Both the position numbers and the translations under genes were made by a program. The notes beneath the pieces were generated by a model. The model did not search any database. It was not told where the DNA came from and saw only the letters and a list, made by a program, of their open reading frames with translations. A DNA stretch of 64,000 nucleotides from positions 62,001 to 126,000 of the forward strand of contig JAJFKB010000014.1 of NCBI GenBank assembly GCA_021773395.1, read 5' to 3'. This DNA comes from Gammaproteobacteria bacterium (GTDB lineage Bacteria; Pseudomonadota; Gammaproteobacteria; Pseudomonadales; IMCC2047). Of this stretch, positions 1 through 9,032 are shown piece by piece. How positions within the stretch are numbered: the first letter of the stretch is position 1; the number at the start of each line of letters is the position of its first letter.

Positions 1-138
1 GAGACGCTGCAGCATTCGGTGGATCTTGTCATTGACGGTGGTTACTGCGGGATGGAAGAAACTACGGTTGTTGATCTCACCGATGAGGTGCCGGTACTTG
101 TGCGCGCCGGTGTGGGCGATCCATCACACTTTGAATAA
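1..138 (+). CDS. YciO/Sua5-type protein, C-terminal end (partial)
   Basis: The window opens inside this gene; the last 45 codons are read in frame 1 and end at TAA 136-138. The visible tail, with DLVIDGGYCG, then TTVVDLTDEVPVLVRAGVGD, matches the C-terminus of YciO, a paralogue of the L-threonylcarbamoyladenylate synthase TsaC/Sua5. The core RNA/ATP-binding domain lies outside the window, so YciO cannot be fully separated from other family members. It sits just upstream of trpS in the same direction. Confidence 0.7.
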   Translation, partial: ETLQHSVDLVIDGGYCGMEETTVVDLTDEVPVLVRAGVGDPSHFE

Positions 139-160
139 AACAACCAAACATCGTTATAAT
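131..160 (+). promoter_or_regulatory. sigma70-type promoter of trpS
   Basis: A perfect TATAAT (155-160) lies 18 bases after TTGAAT (131-136), which matches the -35 consensus at four of six positions. Transcription would start near 167, leaving a leader of about 50 bases before the trpS start. The -35 box overlaps the stop codon of the preceding gene. Confidence 0.6.
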
Positions 161-216
161 ACGATTCTCGAATAAGATTCCAACAACAATCTACCCTAAA
201 ATTCTAGGAGACAAGC

Positions 217-1431
217 TTGTCCGTAATTAATACTGACCGCCGGGTTCTTTCCGGTATGCGGCCCACTGGGAAGTTACATCTGGGTCATTATCATGGCGTT
301 TTAAAAAACTGGATTAAACTGCAGCATGAATGTGAGTGCTTTTTTGCAATTGTCGATTGGCACGCATTGACCACACATTACGATGATCCGCACATGATCG
401 AGCAGAATGTCTGGGATATGCTGGTGGACTGGCTGGCTGCTGGAATAAATCCGGGATCCGCAACAATCTTCCTTCAGTCGCGTGTGCCCGAGCATGCGGA
501 GCTGCACCTGCTGTTATCCATGATAACGCCCTTGAGCTGGCTGGAAAGAGTGCCCACCTATAAAGAACAGCAGGACAAGATAAAAGATAAGGATTTGGCG
601 ACCTATGGGTTTCTGGGGTATCCGCTGTTACAGGCAGCTGACATACTGGTATACCGAGCTGGGGCGGTGCCGGTCGGTGCGGATCAAGTGCCACACGTGG
701 AGATGTGTCGAGAGATAGCGCGTCGTTTTAATCATATCTATGGGCGGGATCTGGGATTTGAAGAACAGGCGGAAGCCGCTATAAAGAAAATGGGTAAGAA
801 GGCCTCAAAGGCCTATACACAGCTGAAAACGCTTTTTCAGGAACAGGGTGATCTGGAGGCGTTTGAGCGGGCTTGTGCGTTGGTGAATGATCAGCAGAGC
901 ATTTCTATTAGCGATCGCGAGCGATTAATCGGTTATATCGAAGGTGGTGGAAAGGTGATACTGCCTGAGCCTAAGGCACTTTTAACACCTGAATCGAAAA
1001 TGCCGGGTCTAGATGGTCAGAAAATGTCGAAATCCTATGGTAATACCATTGCGCTAAGAGAAGAGCCTGATTTGGTTGATCAAAAGGTACGTACCATGCA
1101 GACGGACCCCGCAAGAGTGCGGCTATCAGATCCGGGAGACCCCGACAAATGTCCGGTTTGGCAGTTACATGAAGTCTACTCCGATCAGTCCACAAAGGAC
1201 TGGGTACAGGAAGGTTGTCGAAGTGCTGGCATTGGTTGTATTGAGTGCAAGAAACCGGTCATTGATGCCATTATTACCGAGTTGGAGCCCATTCGGGCAC
1301 GTGCCAAAGAATATGAGGATAACCCCGATATGGTGCGGGGTATTTTGGCTGAGGGGTGCGAGGCGGCGCGCGATGAGGCTAAGCAAACGTTGGAAGTGGT
1401 GCGTGACGCGATGGGTTTGGGATACCGCTAG
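217..1431 (+). CDS. trpS: Tryptophan--tRNA ligase
   Basis: Class I aminoacyl-tRNA synthetase that charges tRNA-Trp in the cytoplasm. The HIGH-type signature is HLGH at residues 21-24 and KMSKS is at 269-273. At 404 aa it is longer than the E. coli enzyme (about 334 aa). The extra length is an insert at about residues 190-255 between the catalytic core and KMSKS, as in longer gammaproteobacterial forms. The TTG start is chosen because AGGAG (206-210) lies six bases upstream; the first in-frame ATG (256) would remove residues just before the ATP-binding motif. scpA starts 9 bases after the stop, so the genes are probably co-transcribed. Confidence 0.95.
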   Translation: MSVINTDRRVLSGMRPTGKLHLGHYHGVLKNWIKLQHECECFFAIVDWHALTTHYDDPHMIEQNVWDMLVDWLAAGINPGSATIFLQSRVPEHAELHLLLSMITPLSWLERVPTYKEQQDKIKDKDLATYGFLGYPLLQAADILVYRAGAVPVGADQVPHVEMCREIARRFNHIYGRDLGFEEQAEAAIKKMGKKASKAYTQLKTLFQEQGDLEAFERACALVNDQQSISISDRERLIGYIEGGGKVILPEPKALLTPESKMPGLDGQKMSKSYGNTIALREEPDLVDQKVRTMQTDPARVRLSDPGDPDKCPVWQLHEVYSDQSTKDWVQEGCRSAGIGCIECKKPVIDAIITELEPIRARAKEYEDNPDMVRGILAEGCEAARDEAKQTLEVVRDAMGLGYR

Positions 1432-1440
1432 GCGAAATTG

Positions 1441-2307
1441 ATGAATGACTCGATAGAGTTGTCAGGAACTGACCGAGGTGCCGATTTACCGACGGAAGCT
1501 TTGGTGGGTGCTGCTATTGTACTTCAACCATCGCAACAGGAAATGCCTTTTGCGATCGTTGAGGGTCAACCAGTCACCCAAATTCCTCAGGATTTGTATA
1601 TACCTCCCGATGCCCTTGAGATTATTCTTGAAGCTTTCGAGGGGCCGCTGGATTTATTGCTTTATCTGATAAAACGCCAGAACCTGGATATTCTGGATAT
1701 CAATGTATCGCGTATTACGCACCAGTATATGGAGTACATTGAGATAATGAAGGCTATGCAGTTCGAGCTCGCCGCTGAGTATTTGTTGATGGCGGCAATG
1801 TTGGCGGAGATAAAGTCCCGAATGCTGTTGCCGCGACACGAAAATATCGAGGAAGATGAAGGCGATCCTCGAGCTGAGTTGATCAGACGGTTACAGGAAT
1901 ACGAGCGTTATAAGCAGGCCGCAGAGGACGTGGACAGTTTGCCGCGTCTTAACAGGGATCTGTATCAAGTAAGCGCCGACGCGCCAAAGCTGGAGAGCAG
2001 TAAACCACTGCCGGATGTCGCTTTGAAGGAGATTTTATTAGCCTTCGCGAAGGTGCTGAAGCGCGCTGATATGTTCGAGAGTCATTCTGTGCAGATGGAA
2101 AAACTATCTACACGGGAGCGTATGTCACATATTCTGTCGCGTTTGCAAGGAAAACAATTTGTTCCCTTTATCAGCTTGTTTTCCGTAGAGGAAGGCCGGC
2201 AGGGGGTGGTAGTCACTTTTCTGGCAATGATGGAGTTGATTAAGGAATCGCTGATTGATATTGTCCAGAACGAAATATTTGGGCCCATACATATCAAGGC
2301 ACGGTAA
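1441..2307 (+). CDS. scpA: Segregation and condensation protein A
   Basis: ScpA is the kleisin subunit of the bacterial SMC condensin; with ScpB it bridges the Smc dimer and helps chromosome organisation and segregation. The hallmark kleisin segment FEGPLDLLLYLIKRQNLDI is clear, followed by a long helical middle and a C-terminal winged helix. An N-terminal extension of about 60 residues precedes the domain. ATG 1441 directly follows an in-frame TTG (1438), so the start could be either. The gene sits between trpS and scpB, a common gammaproteobacterial order. No smc gene is in the window. Confidence 0.93.
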   Translation: MNDSIELSGTDRGADLPTEALVGAAIVLQPSQQEMPFAIVEGQPVTQIPQDLYIPPDALEIILEAFEGPLDLLLYLIKRQNLDILDINVSRITHQYMEYIEIMKAMQFELAAEYLLMAAMLAEIKSRMLLPRHENIEEDEGDPRAELIRRLQEYERYKQAAEDVDSLPRLNRDLYQVSADAPKLESSKPLPDVALKEILLAFAKVLKRADMFESHSVQMEKLSTRERMSHILSRLQGKQFVPFISLFSVEEGRQGVVVTFLAMMELIKESLIDIVQNEIFGPIHIKAR

Positions 2308-2336
2308 GTTGAAGCAAACAAGAGATAACAACCTTA

Positions 2337-3005
2337 ATGGATGACCTGGGGCAACTAAAAAGAATTCTGGAGGGCGCATTGCTGGCCGCAGGCGAACCTT
2401 TGCCAATTGAAAGGCTGGCGTTACTTTTTGCAGATAATGAACGACCACAGAATGCAGATATTCGCACTGCTCTTAAAGAGATGGTGGAAGAGTATCAGGG
2501 CAGAGGATTTGAGCTCAAAGAGGTTGCCAGTGGCTGGCGTTTTCAAGTCTGTCAGGATCTTGCTCCCTGGATTGGTCGATTATGGGAGGAAAAGCCGGCC
2601 CGTTATTCTAGAGCATTACTCGAAACGCTTGCGTTGATTGCATATCGTCAGCCCGTTACCCGAGGCGAGATTGAGGAGGTTCGGGGCGTCAGTGTCAGTT
2701 CAAATATTATAAGGACTTTATTGGAACGTGAGTGGATAAGAGTCGTGGGTCACAGAGATGTGCCTGGCAGACCGGCCATGTATGCGACCACCCGGATATT
2801 CCTGGATTACTTCAACCTAAAGAATTTGTCAGAATTACCGCCACTGGCGGAAATTCGTGATCTCGATAAAATAAATGCCGAGCTAAATTTTGAGGGTGTT
2901 GATTCGAAAAGTCATGAGGTTGAACCTGAAAGTGAAGAGTCTTTTGATGAGGTTCAAGATGAGCCTTTGGCTACAGGGTTAGAAACGGAAAAAGAAGACC
3001 GCTAA
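2337..3005 (+). CDS. scpB: Segregation and condensation protein B
   Basis: ScpB dimers bind the ScpA kleisin and complete the Smc-ScpAB complex. The 222-aa protein has the two winged-helix domains typical of the family; the motif ARYSRALLETLALIAYRQP followed by TRGEIEEVRGV is characteristic. The tail after about residue 185 is acidic and low in complexity, as in many ScpB proteins. It starts 29 bases after scpA, and the pair are expected to be expressed together. Confidence 0.94.
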   Translation: MDDLGQLKRILEGALLAAGEPLPIERLALLFADNERPQNADIRTALKEMVEEYQGRGFELKEVASGWRFQVCQDLAPWIGRLWEEKPARYSRALLETLALIAYRQPVTRGEIEEVRGVSVSSNIIRTLLEREWIRVVGHRDVPGRPAMYATTRIFLDYFNLKNLSELPPLAEIRDLDKINAELNFEGVDSKSHEVEPESEESFDEVQDEPLATGLETEKEDR

Positions 3006-3142
3006 ATTCGTGGGTTTGCTGTATCGAATAACCTTTACAGCATAAAATGACAGCCTGCGCAGCTTATTTAATATGGACGCTGATCCCTTGAGTTCGTTGA
3101 TATTTCAAGGGGGCAGTACATCCCGTTTTCGCGAGTTAAAAA

Positions 3143-3961
3143 ATGACCGATGGAGAGAAATTACAAAAAGTGCTGGCACGAGCAGGCTTGGGTTCGAGGC
3201 GACAAGTCGAGTCCTGGATAGCAAGTGGCCGGGTAAGCGTTGGCGGTCAAGTTGCTAAATTGGGCGACCGAGTGTTGGAGCAGGCAGAGATTAGGGTGGA
3301 TGGTCGTCCTGTGAAATTGACACGGGCCGATGAAAGAACCGTGCAAATTTTGATCTATAACAAGCCGGAGAATGAATTTTGCACCAGCCGTGATCCTGAG
3401 GGGCGCAGAACGGTGTTCGATCATTTGCCTAAACTCAGTGAAGGGCGCTGGATAATCGTGGGGCGGCTGGATGTTAATACTACCGGGCTACTAATCTTTA
3501 CGACGGACGGTGAACTGGCGAATCGACTTATGCACCCTTCCTATAAAATTGATCGCGAATACCTGGTGCGTGTTCTGGGTAATGTCACCGAAGACATGAA
3601 GCAGCAATTGCGCAATGGTGTTGAGTTGGAAGACGGTACCGCGGCATTTACTGATATTGTCGAGGGTCGAGGGGAAGGTGCGAACCGCTGGTATTATGTC
3701 TGCCTGATGGAAGGTCGAAATCGAGAAGTGCGCAGATTGTGGGAATCAGTTGGGGCTAAAGTTAATAGACTTAAACGAGTGCGATTCGGACCAGTATTTA
3801 TGCCTTCACGATTAAAATTGGGGCGATGGGAGTATTTGGAGCAAAAAGATGTGGATGTGATTTATGAGTCGGTGGGCTTGTCTAAGGTGAAAGTGGCTCA
3901 ACCTACCAAACATCAAAACGAGGAAAGGCAGCGCGAAAAGCGACGAAAAGCCAGGCGTTAG
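3143..3961 (+). CDS. rluB: 23S rRNA pseudouridine(2605) synthase
   Basis: RluB converts U2605 of 23S rRNA to pseudouridine. An N-terminal S4 RNA-binding domain (about residues 5-60) is followed by an RsuA/RluB catalytic domain with the signature GRLDVNTTGLL, in which Asp110 is the catalytic aspartate. The C-terminus is basic and disordered-looking (many Lys, Arg and Gln), as in longer RluB proteins. It lies downstream of scpB, a conserved pairing. RluB rather than RluE/RsuA is preferred for the full S4 domain and the context. Confidence 0.9.
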   Translation: MTDGEKLQKVLARAGLGSRRQVESWIASGRVSVGGQVAKLGDRVLEQAEIRVDGRPVKLTRADERTVQILIYNKPENEFCTSRDPEGRRTVFDHLPKLSEGRWIIVGRLDVNTTGLLIFTTDGELANRLMHPSYKIDREYLVRVLGNVTEDMKQQLRNGVELEDGTAAFTDIVEGRGEGANRWYYVCLMEGRNREVRRLWESVGAKVNRLKRVRFGPVFMPSRLKLGRWEYLEQKDVDVIYESVGLSKVKVAQPTKHQNEERQREKRRKARR

Positions 3962-4025
3962 CGGACGCTAATTTTGAAATTTGAAGCGCCATCGCATTGA
4001 TTAAATAAACAAAGAGGAGATAGTT

Positions 4026-4532
4026 ATGGCACAGGTTACATTAAAAGGAAATCCCATTAATACCTATGGCGATCTGCCTTCAGTAGGTAGCACGGCTCCT
4101 GATTTTGAGCTCATTGACAAGGATCTGGGGGTGCGCCATTTAGCAGATTTTACCGGAAAACTTCTTATCAATATCGTGCCAAGCCTGGATACACCTGTCT
4201 GTGGTGCATCGACGCGCGAGTTTAATCAGCGGGTGGCGGAACTGGATAATACTCAGGTCATTGTGGTGTCGGCTGATCTACCCTTTGCCCAAGGACGTTT
4301 TTGTTCAACGGAAGGTTTATCTGATGTGATCCCACTATCCATGATGCGAACCAGAAAATTTGCCAAGGACTATGGCGTGTTGCTCACTGACGGCCCCTTA
4401 CAGGGTTTGTGTGCCAGAGCAGTAGTTGTCGTTGATTCGGCTGGACAGGTGGCTTACACCGAGCTGGTTAAAGAGATTACTCAAGAGCCAGATTATAATG
4501 CAGCCATCTCGGCAGTTGAGGCGGCTAGCTAG
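4026..4532 (+). CDS. tpx: Thiol peroxidase (2-Cys peroxiredoxin)
   Basis: Tpx reduces hydrogen peroxide and alkyl hydroperoxides using thioredoxin. The peroxidatic cysteine is C59 in SLDTPVCGAS and the resolving cysteine is C93 in GRFCSTEG, the usual Tpx spacing (61 and 95 in E. coli). The length of 168 aa is normal. A good AGAGGAG ribosome site precedes ATG 4026. The next gene begins two bases after the stop, so the downstream thioesterase is probably translationally coupled. Confidence 0.95.
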   Translation: MAQVTLKGNPINTYGDLPSVGSTAPDFELIDKDLGVRHLADFTGKLLINIVPSLDTPVCGASTREFNQRVAELDNTQVIVVSADLPFAQGRFCSTEGLSDVIPLSMMRTRKFAKDYGVLLTDGPLQGLCARAVVVVDSAGQVAYTELVKEITQEPDYNAAISAVEAAS

Positions 4533-4534
4533 CG

Positions 4535-5005
4535 ATGAGCGAGGGTAAGAATTTGTTAAATACGGGTAATGCCGATGGTGAAAACAGTCACATATTCATC
4601 ACCCGAAGACTGGTGCGTTTTGGTGACGTTGATCCGGCTGGCATTGCCTATTATCCGCGGATAAATAATTTTATCCACGAGGCCTTTGAAGATCTATGGG
4701 AGGAATATATCGGTGTTCGTTATTACCTGCTGATTCAGCAACACCGAGTAGCATTCCCGATGGTGCATACGGAGATTGACTTTAAGGCGCCACTGCGATT
4801 TGGTGACCGGCCGGTCATCAAAGTGACCTGTTTTCATATTGGTAACAGTTCTTTGGGTATTCGTTATCTGTTTGACGTCAACGGAAAGATCTGTGTTGAT
4901 GCGAAAACAATGACCACCTGTATTAATGCGGATGAGTTGAAGAGTCAGCCCATACCTAAAAAATACAGAGAAATGCTTGAGCGTATCTATCGGCCAGAGA
5001 GCTGA
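4535..5005 (+). CDS. Acyl-CoA thioesterase, 4HBT hot-dog family
   Basis: This 156-aa protein has a single hot-dog domain related to 4-hydroxybenzoyl-CoA thioesterase. The active-site segment FGDVDPAGIAYYPR carries the family aspartate in the DxxG context. These enzymes hydrolyse acyl- or aroyl-CoA thioesters, but the substrate cannot be read from the sequence. The start is two bases after tpx. A second hot-dog fold gene (MaoC type) follows 60 bases later, which suggests a small acyl-thioester unit. Confidence 0.75.
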   Translation: MSEGKNLLNTGNADGENSHIFITRRLVRFGDVDPAGIAYYPRINNFIHEAFEDLWEEYIGVRYYLLIQQHRVAFPMVHTEIDFKAPLRFGDRPVIKVTCFHIGNSSLGIRYLFDVNGKICVDAKTMTTCINADELKSQPIPKKYREMLERIYRPES

Positions 5006-5068
5006 TCAATAATTGGGTACGATTGTGGTGCCTTTGGTTATTTGTTAAAAATAGAAGAGTGGCGAGTT

Positions 5069-5533
5069 ATGCGTGAATCATCCGAACCTTTTTTGAATAA
5101 CCAATGGCTGGAAGACTTTACGGTGGGGCAAAAATTCAGGTATGGCAACTGGGTGATGAAGATTGAGGAAATGCTCGATTTTGCGCGCCTGTATGATCCA
5201 GAGCCGTTTCACCTGGATGAGGCGAAAGCAAGGGCTTTGGGTTGGGATGGCATCATCGCATCCGGGCCACAAATCTCTGCGATTTGGCGGCGCATGAGCA
5301 AGGATGCATTTCCAAATGCTGAGATTATCGTGTCGCCGGGCTGGGATAGCATTCGTTGGTTCAAACCGGTTTATGCGGGGGATGTGTTACACGTTGAAAC
5401 GGAGATTACTGAGGCAAGAGCACTCAAAAGTCGTGATCGGCAAGGTATGATTAAGCTTGATAACCGAATAATGCGCGGTGATGAGCTGGTCTCACAGTTG
5501 TCTTCTACCTGGTTTATGCGCGCCCAATCCTGA
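5069..5533 (+). CDS. MaoC-like hot-dog dehydratase/hydratase
   Basis: The 154-aa protein has the MaoC signature YDPEPFHLDEAKA, with the Asp/His pair used by (R)-specific enoyl-CoA hydratases, followed by GWDGIIASG. Such proteins hydrate or dehydrate acyl-CoA-type substrates; the true substrate is unknown. ATG 5069 is preferred over an upstream in-frame TTG at 5042 because it gives the usual domain start and follows a purine-rich stretch. It is the last gene of the rightward tpx group and converges on the diguanylate cyclase gene. Confidence 0.75.
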   Translation: MRESSEPFLNNQWLEDFTVGQKFRYGNWVMKIEEMLDFARLYDPEPFHLDEAKARALGWDGIIASGPQISAIWRRMSKDAFPNAEIIVSPGWDSIRWFKPVYAGDVLHVETEITEARALKSRDRQGMIKLDNRIMRGDELVSQLSSTWFMRAQS

Positions 5534-5604
5534 TCGACCAAATTCCGGCCGACTAAATCCCGGCCAAATAGCCTCAATCCAGTTAGTCATTAACAGTCCC
5601 ACAG

Positions 5605-6519
5605 CTATTCTGCACAGCAGGCTTGATTTCTACCCTTACGTTTAGCTGCATAAAGGGCCTTATCAGCACGTTCTATGATGGAGGTGACACAGTCAAGTGA
5701 ATTGAGTGTTGCGACCCCCGAACTGATGGTTGTGGAAATCTTTTGATTCTTATAAGAGATAGTACTCGAGGAAACCCCTCGGCGTACTTTCTCGGCGACC
5801 TGGGCCGCACCCTCTAGATCCGTTTTGTGCAGCAAAATCAGAAATTCTTCGCCGCCATAGCGAAACAGTAAATCGGTTTTGCGCAGCATCTGAAGAAGAT
5901 CCATGGCGACCTGCTTCAACAGGTCGTCGCCACACTGGTGGCCATAGTCATCGTTGACTTTCTTAAAATGATCAAAATCGAACATGATGATCGACAAGGG
6001 TGTTTTGTCGCGCAACGCAAGATCTATCTCCCTGTGGAGTGCTGCATCCAGAGCTTGTCGGTTGCCGCAAAGCGTCAGAGGATCTGTTGTAGCAGCCTTA
6101 AGTGCACTATGGTATTTCAGGGAGTTGCGCAGCGGGTACATGAGGCTGCTCATTAGATCCTCTAGCATCAGGATTTCATTATCCCGGTATCGTCGGTGGC
6201 GTGTAAATGCAATCAGGCCAAGACTGCCTTCTTCTGTATTCAGCTGATAACTCACTTTGTGCTTGCCCGTGACAGCGCTGCTAAATTGAATGTCGGATTC
6301 CTCATGGCTATAGTTAATTCCATCTACTGGTACTAGCGTACGAATACGGTTCAAAAACAGATAGAGAATTTCTTCGATCTCCAGGGATGCCTGTAAATCT
6401 CTGGAAAGATCAATCAGCAACTGATTTAGCTTGGCTTTTTGAGTTGAATGCTCGGCTCGCGCCGGTTCCAGTCTGTTAGTTAAATTGAACACGCTGGCGC
6501 TTTGTATTCTGTTTGCCAT
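5605..6519 (-). CDS. GAF-like sensor diguanylate cyclase (GGDEF)
   Basis: The protein makes the second messenger cyclic di-GMP from GTP. Residues about 30-140 resemble a GAF-type sensory domain with no membrane segment, so the protein is probably cytoplasmic. The C-terminal GGDEF domain has an intact active site, GGEEF at 222-226. An RxxD product-inhibition site (RKTD, 213-216) lies exactly five residues upstream, so both catalysis and feedback inhibition look functional. It stands alone, convergent with the MaoC gene and followed upstream by a 231-base spacer. No EAL domain is present. Confidence 0.9.
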   Translation of the reverse strand: MANRIQSASVFNLTNRLEPARAEHSTQKAKLNQLLIDLSRDLQASLEIEEILYLFLNRIRTLVPVDGINYSHEESDIQFSSAVTGKHKVSYQLNTEEGSLGLIAFTRHRRYRDNEILMLEDLMSSLMYPLRNSLKYHSALKAATTDPLTLCGNRQALDAALHREIDLALRDKTPLSIIMFDFDHFKKVNDDYGHQCGDDLLKQVAMDLLQMLRKTDLLFRYGGEEFLILLHKTDLEGAAQVAEKVRRGVSSSTISYKNQKISTTISSGVATLNSLDCVTSIIERADKALYAAKRKGRNQACCAE

Positions 6520-6716
6520 AACTCATCCCTTATTCATCAAGTATTCTTATTTTCGGGAGCGCTCTGGTTGTTAGACGAGAGATCACTGGGCTCCTGATGT
6601 TGGGAGAGATGATGCGAATTCTATGCCAATTAAAATAGCCCTATAAAATCTAACAAAAACAGTTGGTTATGGGTGGCGCCAAAAAAACGTCACTTTTTCC
6701 TTTGGGTTCCAAATGC

Positions 6717-6747
6717 AAAACACCAGGGTGGTGACAAATTTTTGTCA
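6717..6747 (-). terminator. possible weak transcription end after yciK
   Basis: On the minus strand, a CACCA-CCC-TGGTG hairpin (6721-6733) is followed by four T residues. Next to it is a perfect TGACAAA-TT-TTTGTCA palindrome (6732-6747) that touches the yciK stop. The stems overlap and are short, so this is only a plausible termination region. Confidence 0.3.
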
Positions 6748-6750
6748 TGA

Positions 6751-7527
6751 TTATTGGGAGGGATTTGGGGCATTCCAGTTTTGTGCATCCAGGGATTGGC
6801 CGTGGATATTTTTACCTGCAGGCCCCATAAGGTGAAGATAGAGTCCCATGATCTCCTCAGGAGCAGGATTCTTTTTGATATCTTCTGCGGGAAATGCTTG
6901 TGCGCGCATGCGGGTGCGGGTTGCGCCTGGATTGATGCAGTTGACTCTAATATTGGAAATGCCCTCAAGCTCATCGGCAAGCGTCTGCATCAATGCCTCT
7001 GTGGCAAATTTTGATGCCGCATAAGCTCCCCAAAAAGCGCGGCTTTTTCGACCGACGCCTGATGAGGTAAACAGGATAGATGCATCATCGGACTCCTCCA
7101 TTAATGGGAGAATTGCCTGGGTCAGCATTAGTTGAGCGGTGACATTGACATGCATCACTTCGCACCAGGTATTAGGGTCGTAGCTTGCTATGGGTGCTTT
7201 TTTGCCGAGAATACCCGCGTTGTGTAAAAGGCCGTCCAGTTTGCCCAGTTCCTGTTTAATGGCTTCCGCCAAATCATCATAATCCTGCGGTGTAGCGGTC
7301 AGTAAATCCATTGGGTGAATCAAAGGTTCTGGGGAACCGCTGTTGACTATTTCATCGTAGACCGATTCGAGTTTTTTAAGTGTGCGCCCGAGTAAAATAA
7401 CAGTGGCACCATTTTCGGCATAACAGTTTGCGGCGGCACGACCGATGCCGTCTCCGGCGCCGGTTACCAGTACTACGCGCTCTTTTAGCTGGTTCAAATT
7501 TGTATTGCTGGTTGTTTTATTGGTCAA
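6751..7527 (-). CDS. yciK: YciK-type short-chain dehydrogenase/reductase
   Basis: A classical SDR of 258 aa with the nucleotide-binding motif TGAGDGIG, the NAG motif and the catalytic YAASK. The physiological substrate of YciK is not established. The TTG start (7525-7527) is supported by GAGGAA a few bases upstream on the minus strand. It is the last gene of a leftward group with gph, ubiG and the deaminase gene, the same order as in Pseudomonas. Confidence 0.88.
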   Translation of the reverse strand: MTNKTTSNTNLNQLKERVVLVTGAGDGIGRAAANCYAENGATVILLGRTLKKLESVYDEIVNSGSPEPLIHPMDLLTATPQDYDDLAEAIKQELGKLDGLLHNAGILGKKAPIASYDPNTWCEVMHVNVTAQLMLTQAILPLMEESDDASILFTSSGVGRKSRAFWGAYAASKFATEALMQTLADELEGISNIRVNCINPGATRTRMRAQAFPAEDIKKNPAPEEIMGLYLHLMGPAGKNIHGQSLDAQNWNAPNPSQ

Positions 7528-7556
7528 GATGAGTTCCTCTGCGGCGCCTGATTTTA

Positions 7557-8228
7557 CTAAAAGCCGCTATGTAATAACTGAGTTAGTTCGTCTGGATGAT
7601 CTATATAGTAGTCCGCGTCCCACTCCTTTGGATTGTCATTGGCTTCGATATAGCCGTATAGCGCGGCCACTGTGCGCATTCCTGCATTATGGCCAGCTTC
7701 AATGTCGCGCCGGTGATCGCCGACGTAAATAGCCTGCTGTGGGTTGCAGCCAATAATTTCGCAGGCTTTTAACATGGGTTCAGCGTGAGGCTTACTGTTT
7801 TTTACTTGATCGGCGCAAACAATGGCCGAGCAGCGCGGGCTTAGTGCCATGTGCTGCATGATAGGCAGGGTATATTGGCTGGGCTTGTTAGTGACCACGC
7901 CCCAGGATAGTTCGAATTGATCCAGTGTGGCCAGTAGCGCCTCTATCCCCGGAAAAGGCATCGTGTGTTGGGTAAGATTCTCGCTATAAAGATCCAGCAG
8001 CCTTCGGTACAGTTGCTGATGCCGCTTGGTATTTATGCGAGTGTTAAACCCAAGGCTGATCATGGCATTGCCGCCATTGGAAACTACTTCGCGAATTGAT
8101 GGGTAGGGCAAAGGTGCCGTACCTTCTTCAAGTAACAATCTATTTAAAGCCTGGGCTAGATCCTGCGCTGTGTCCAGTAATGTGCCGTCCAGGTCGAACA
8201 GGATTGTAGTAATAGAATTGTTTGCCAT
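7557..8228 (-). CDS. gph: Phosphoglycolate phosphatase-like HAD hydrolase
   Basis: A 223-aa HAD-superfamily phosphatase. Motif I is FDLDGTLLDT with both catalytic aspartates, motif II is in VVTNKPSQY, and motif IV is GDHRRDIEAG. In this genomic position the family member is usually called phosphoglycolate phosphatase or MupP (N-acetylmuramic acid-6-phosphate phosphatase of the Pseudomonas cell-wall recycling route), and the sequence does not decide between them. The ATG at 8228 is chosen because the HAD motif then starts at about residue 10; longer in-frame versions would overlap ubiG. Confidence 0.85.
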   Translation of the reverse strand: MANNSITTILFDLDGTLLDTAQDLAQALNRLLLEEGTAPLPYPSIREVVSNGGNAMISLGFNTRINTKRHQQLYRRLLDLYSENLTQHTMPFPGIEALLATLDQFELSWGVVTNKPSQYTLPIMQHMALSPRCSAIVCADQVKNSKPHAEPMLKACEIIGCNPQQAIYVGDHRRDIEAGHNAGMRTVAALYGYIEANDNPKEWDADYYIDHPDELTQLLHSGF

Positions 8229-8235
8229 TCTTGTA

Positions 8236-8988
8236 TTACTCGGGCTTTGTGACATGCAGCATATAATTGACATCGACGTCATCGGCCAGTTTGTAACTCT
8301 GCATGACAGGGTTGTACACCAGGCCAATTATTTTATGGGAAACCAGGCCCGCTTGACGAACCCAGGCTGCCAGTTCCGATGGTCGAATAAACTTGCTGTA
8401 ATCGTGGGTTCCTCTAGGCAATAATTTCAGAACATACTCTGCACCGACAATTGCAAACAGGTAAGATTTAGGGTTTCGGTTAATGGTGGATAAAAACAGA
8501 TGTCCACCAGGTTTAAGCATTTTGGCGCAGGCACGGATCACGGATCCGGGGTCAGGCACATGCTCCAGCATTTCCAGGCAAGTGATAACGTCAAACAGGG
8601 GTGCATTGCGGGTGGTGCGCTGTTGTTCCAGCTGCTCGGCGCTGATCTGCTGATAGTCGATTTCCAGGCCGGACTCCAGGCTGTGGAGCTTGGCCACATT
8701 AATTGGCGTATTGCCCATATCTATTCCTGTCACCCGCGCACCTCTTTGCGCCATCGATTCGGATAAAATACCCCCCCCGCAGCCGACATCAAGTACCTCT
8801 TTGTCAGCTAATGATGCGGTTTCGTCGATAAAATTAAGTCGTAAGGGGTTGATCTGATGTAGCGGTTTAAACTCGCTGTCCTGATCCCACCAGCGACTGG
8901 CGATGGCTTCAAATTTTGCAATTTCCGCGTTGTCTACATTGGTTTCACTTGGGTCAGTAGAGTCTTCGGATGTAGGGCTGTTTGGCAT
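8236..8988 (-). CDS. ubiG: Ubiquinone biosynthesis O-methyltransferase
   Basis: UbiG performs both O-methylation steps of ubiquinone synthesis. The SAM-binding motif [12 protein letters not shown], the ARVTGID strand and the [11 protein letters not shown] segment are typical, as is the N-terminal [11 protein letters not shown]. The ATG at 8988 gives 250 aa, close to the normal size, with AAGGTG upstream; an in-frame start at 9024 is possible. The stop is 7 bases from gph, which it is probably co-translated with. Confidence 0.95.
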   Translation of the reverse strand: MPNSPTSEDSTDPSETNVDNAEIAKFEAIASRWWDQDSEFKPLHQINPLRLNFIDETASLADKEVLDVGCGGGILSESMAQRGARVTGIDMGNTPINVAKLHSLESGLEIDYQQISAEQLEQQRTTRNAPLFDVITCLEMLEHVPDPGSVIRACAKMLKPGGHLFLSTINRNPKSYLFAIVGAEYVLKLLPRGTHDYSKFIRPSELAAWVRQAGLVSHKIIGLVYNPVMQSYKLADDVDVNYMLHVTKPE

Positions 8989-9032
8989 TGATGGGCACCT
9001 TAAATTCTTGCAAATCTCCCTCAAACGGGAGG

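Noticed and set aside
3085..3111. CCCTTGA/TCAAGGG inverted repeat before rluB as a terminator
   Set aside because: The 7-bp stem has a 13-base loop and no T tract, and the stretch lies 30 bases before the rluB start.
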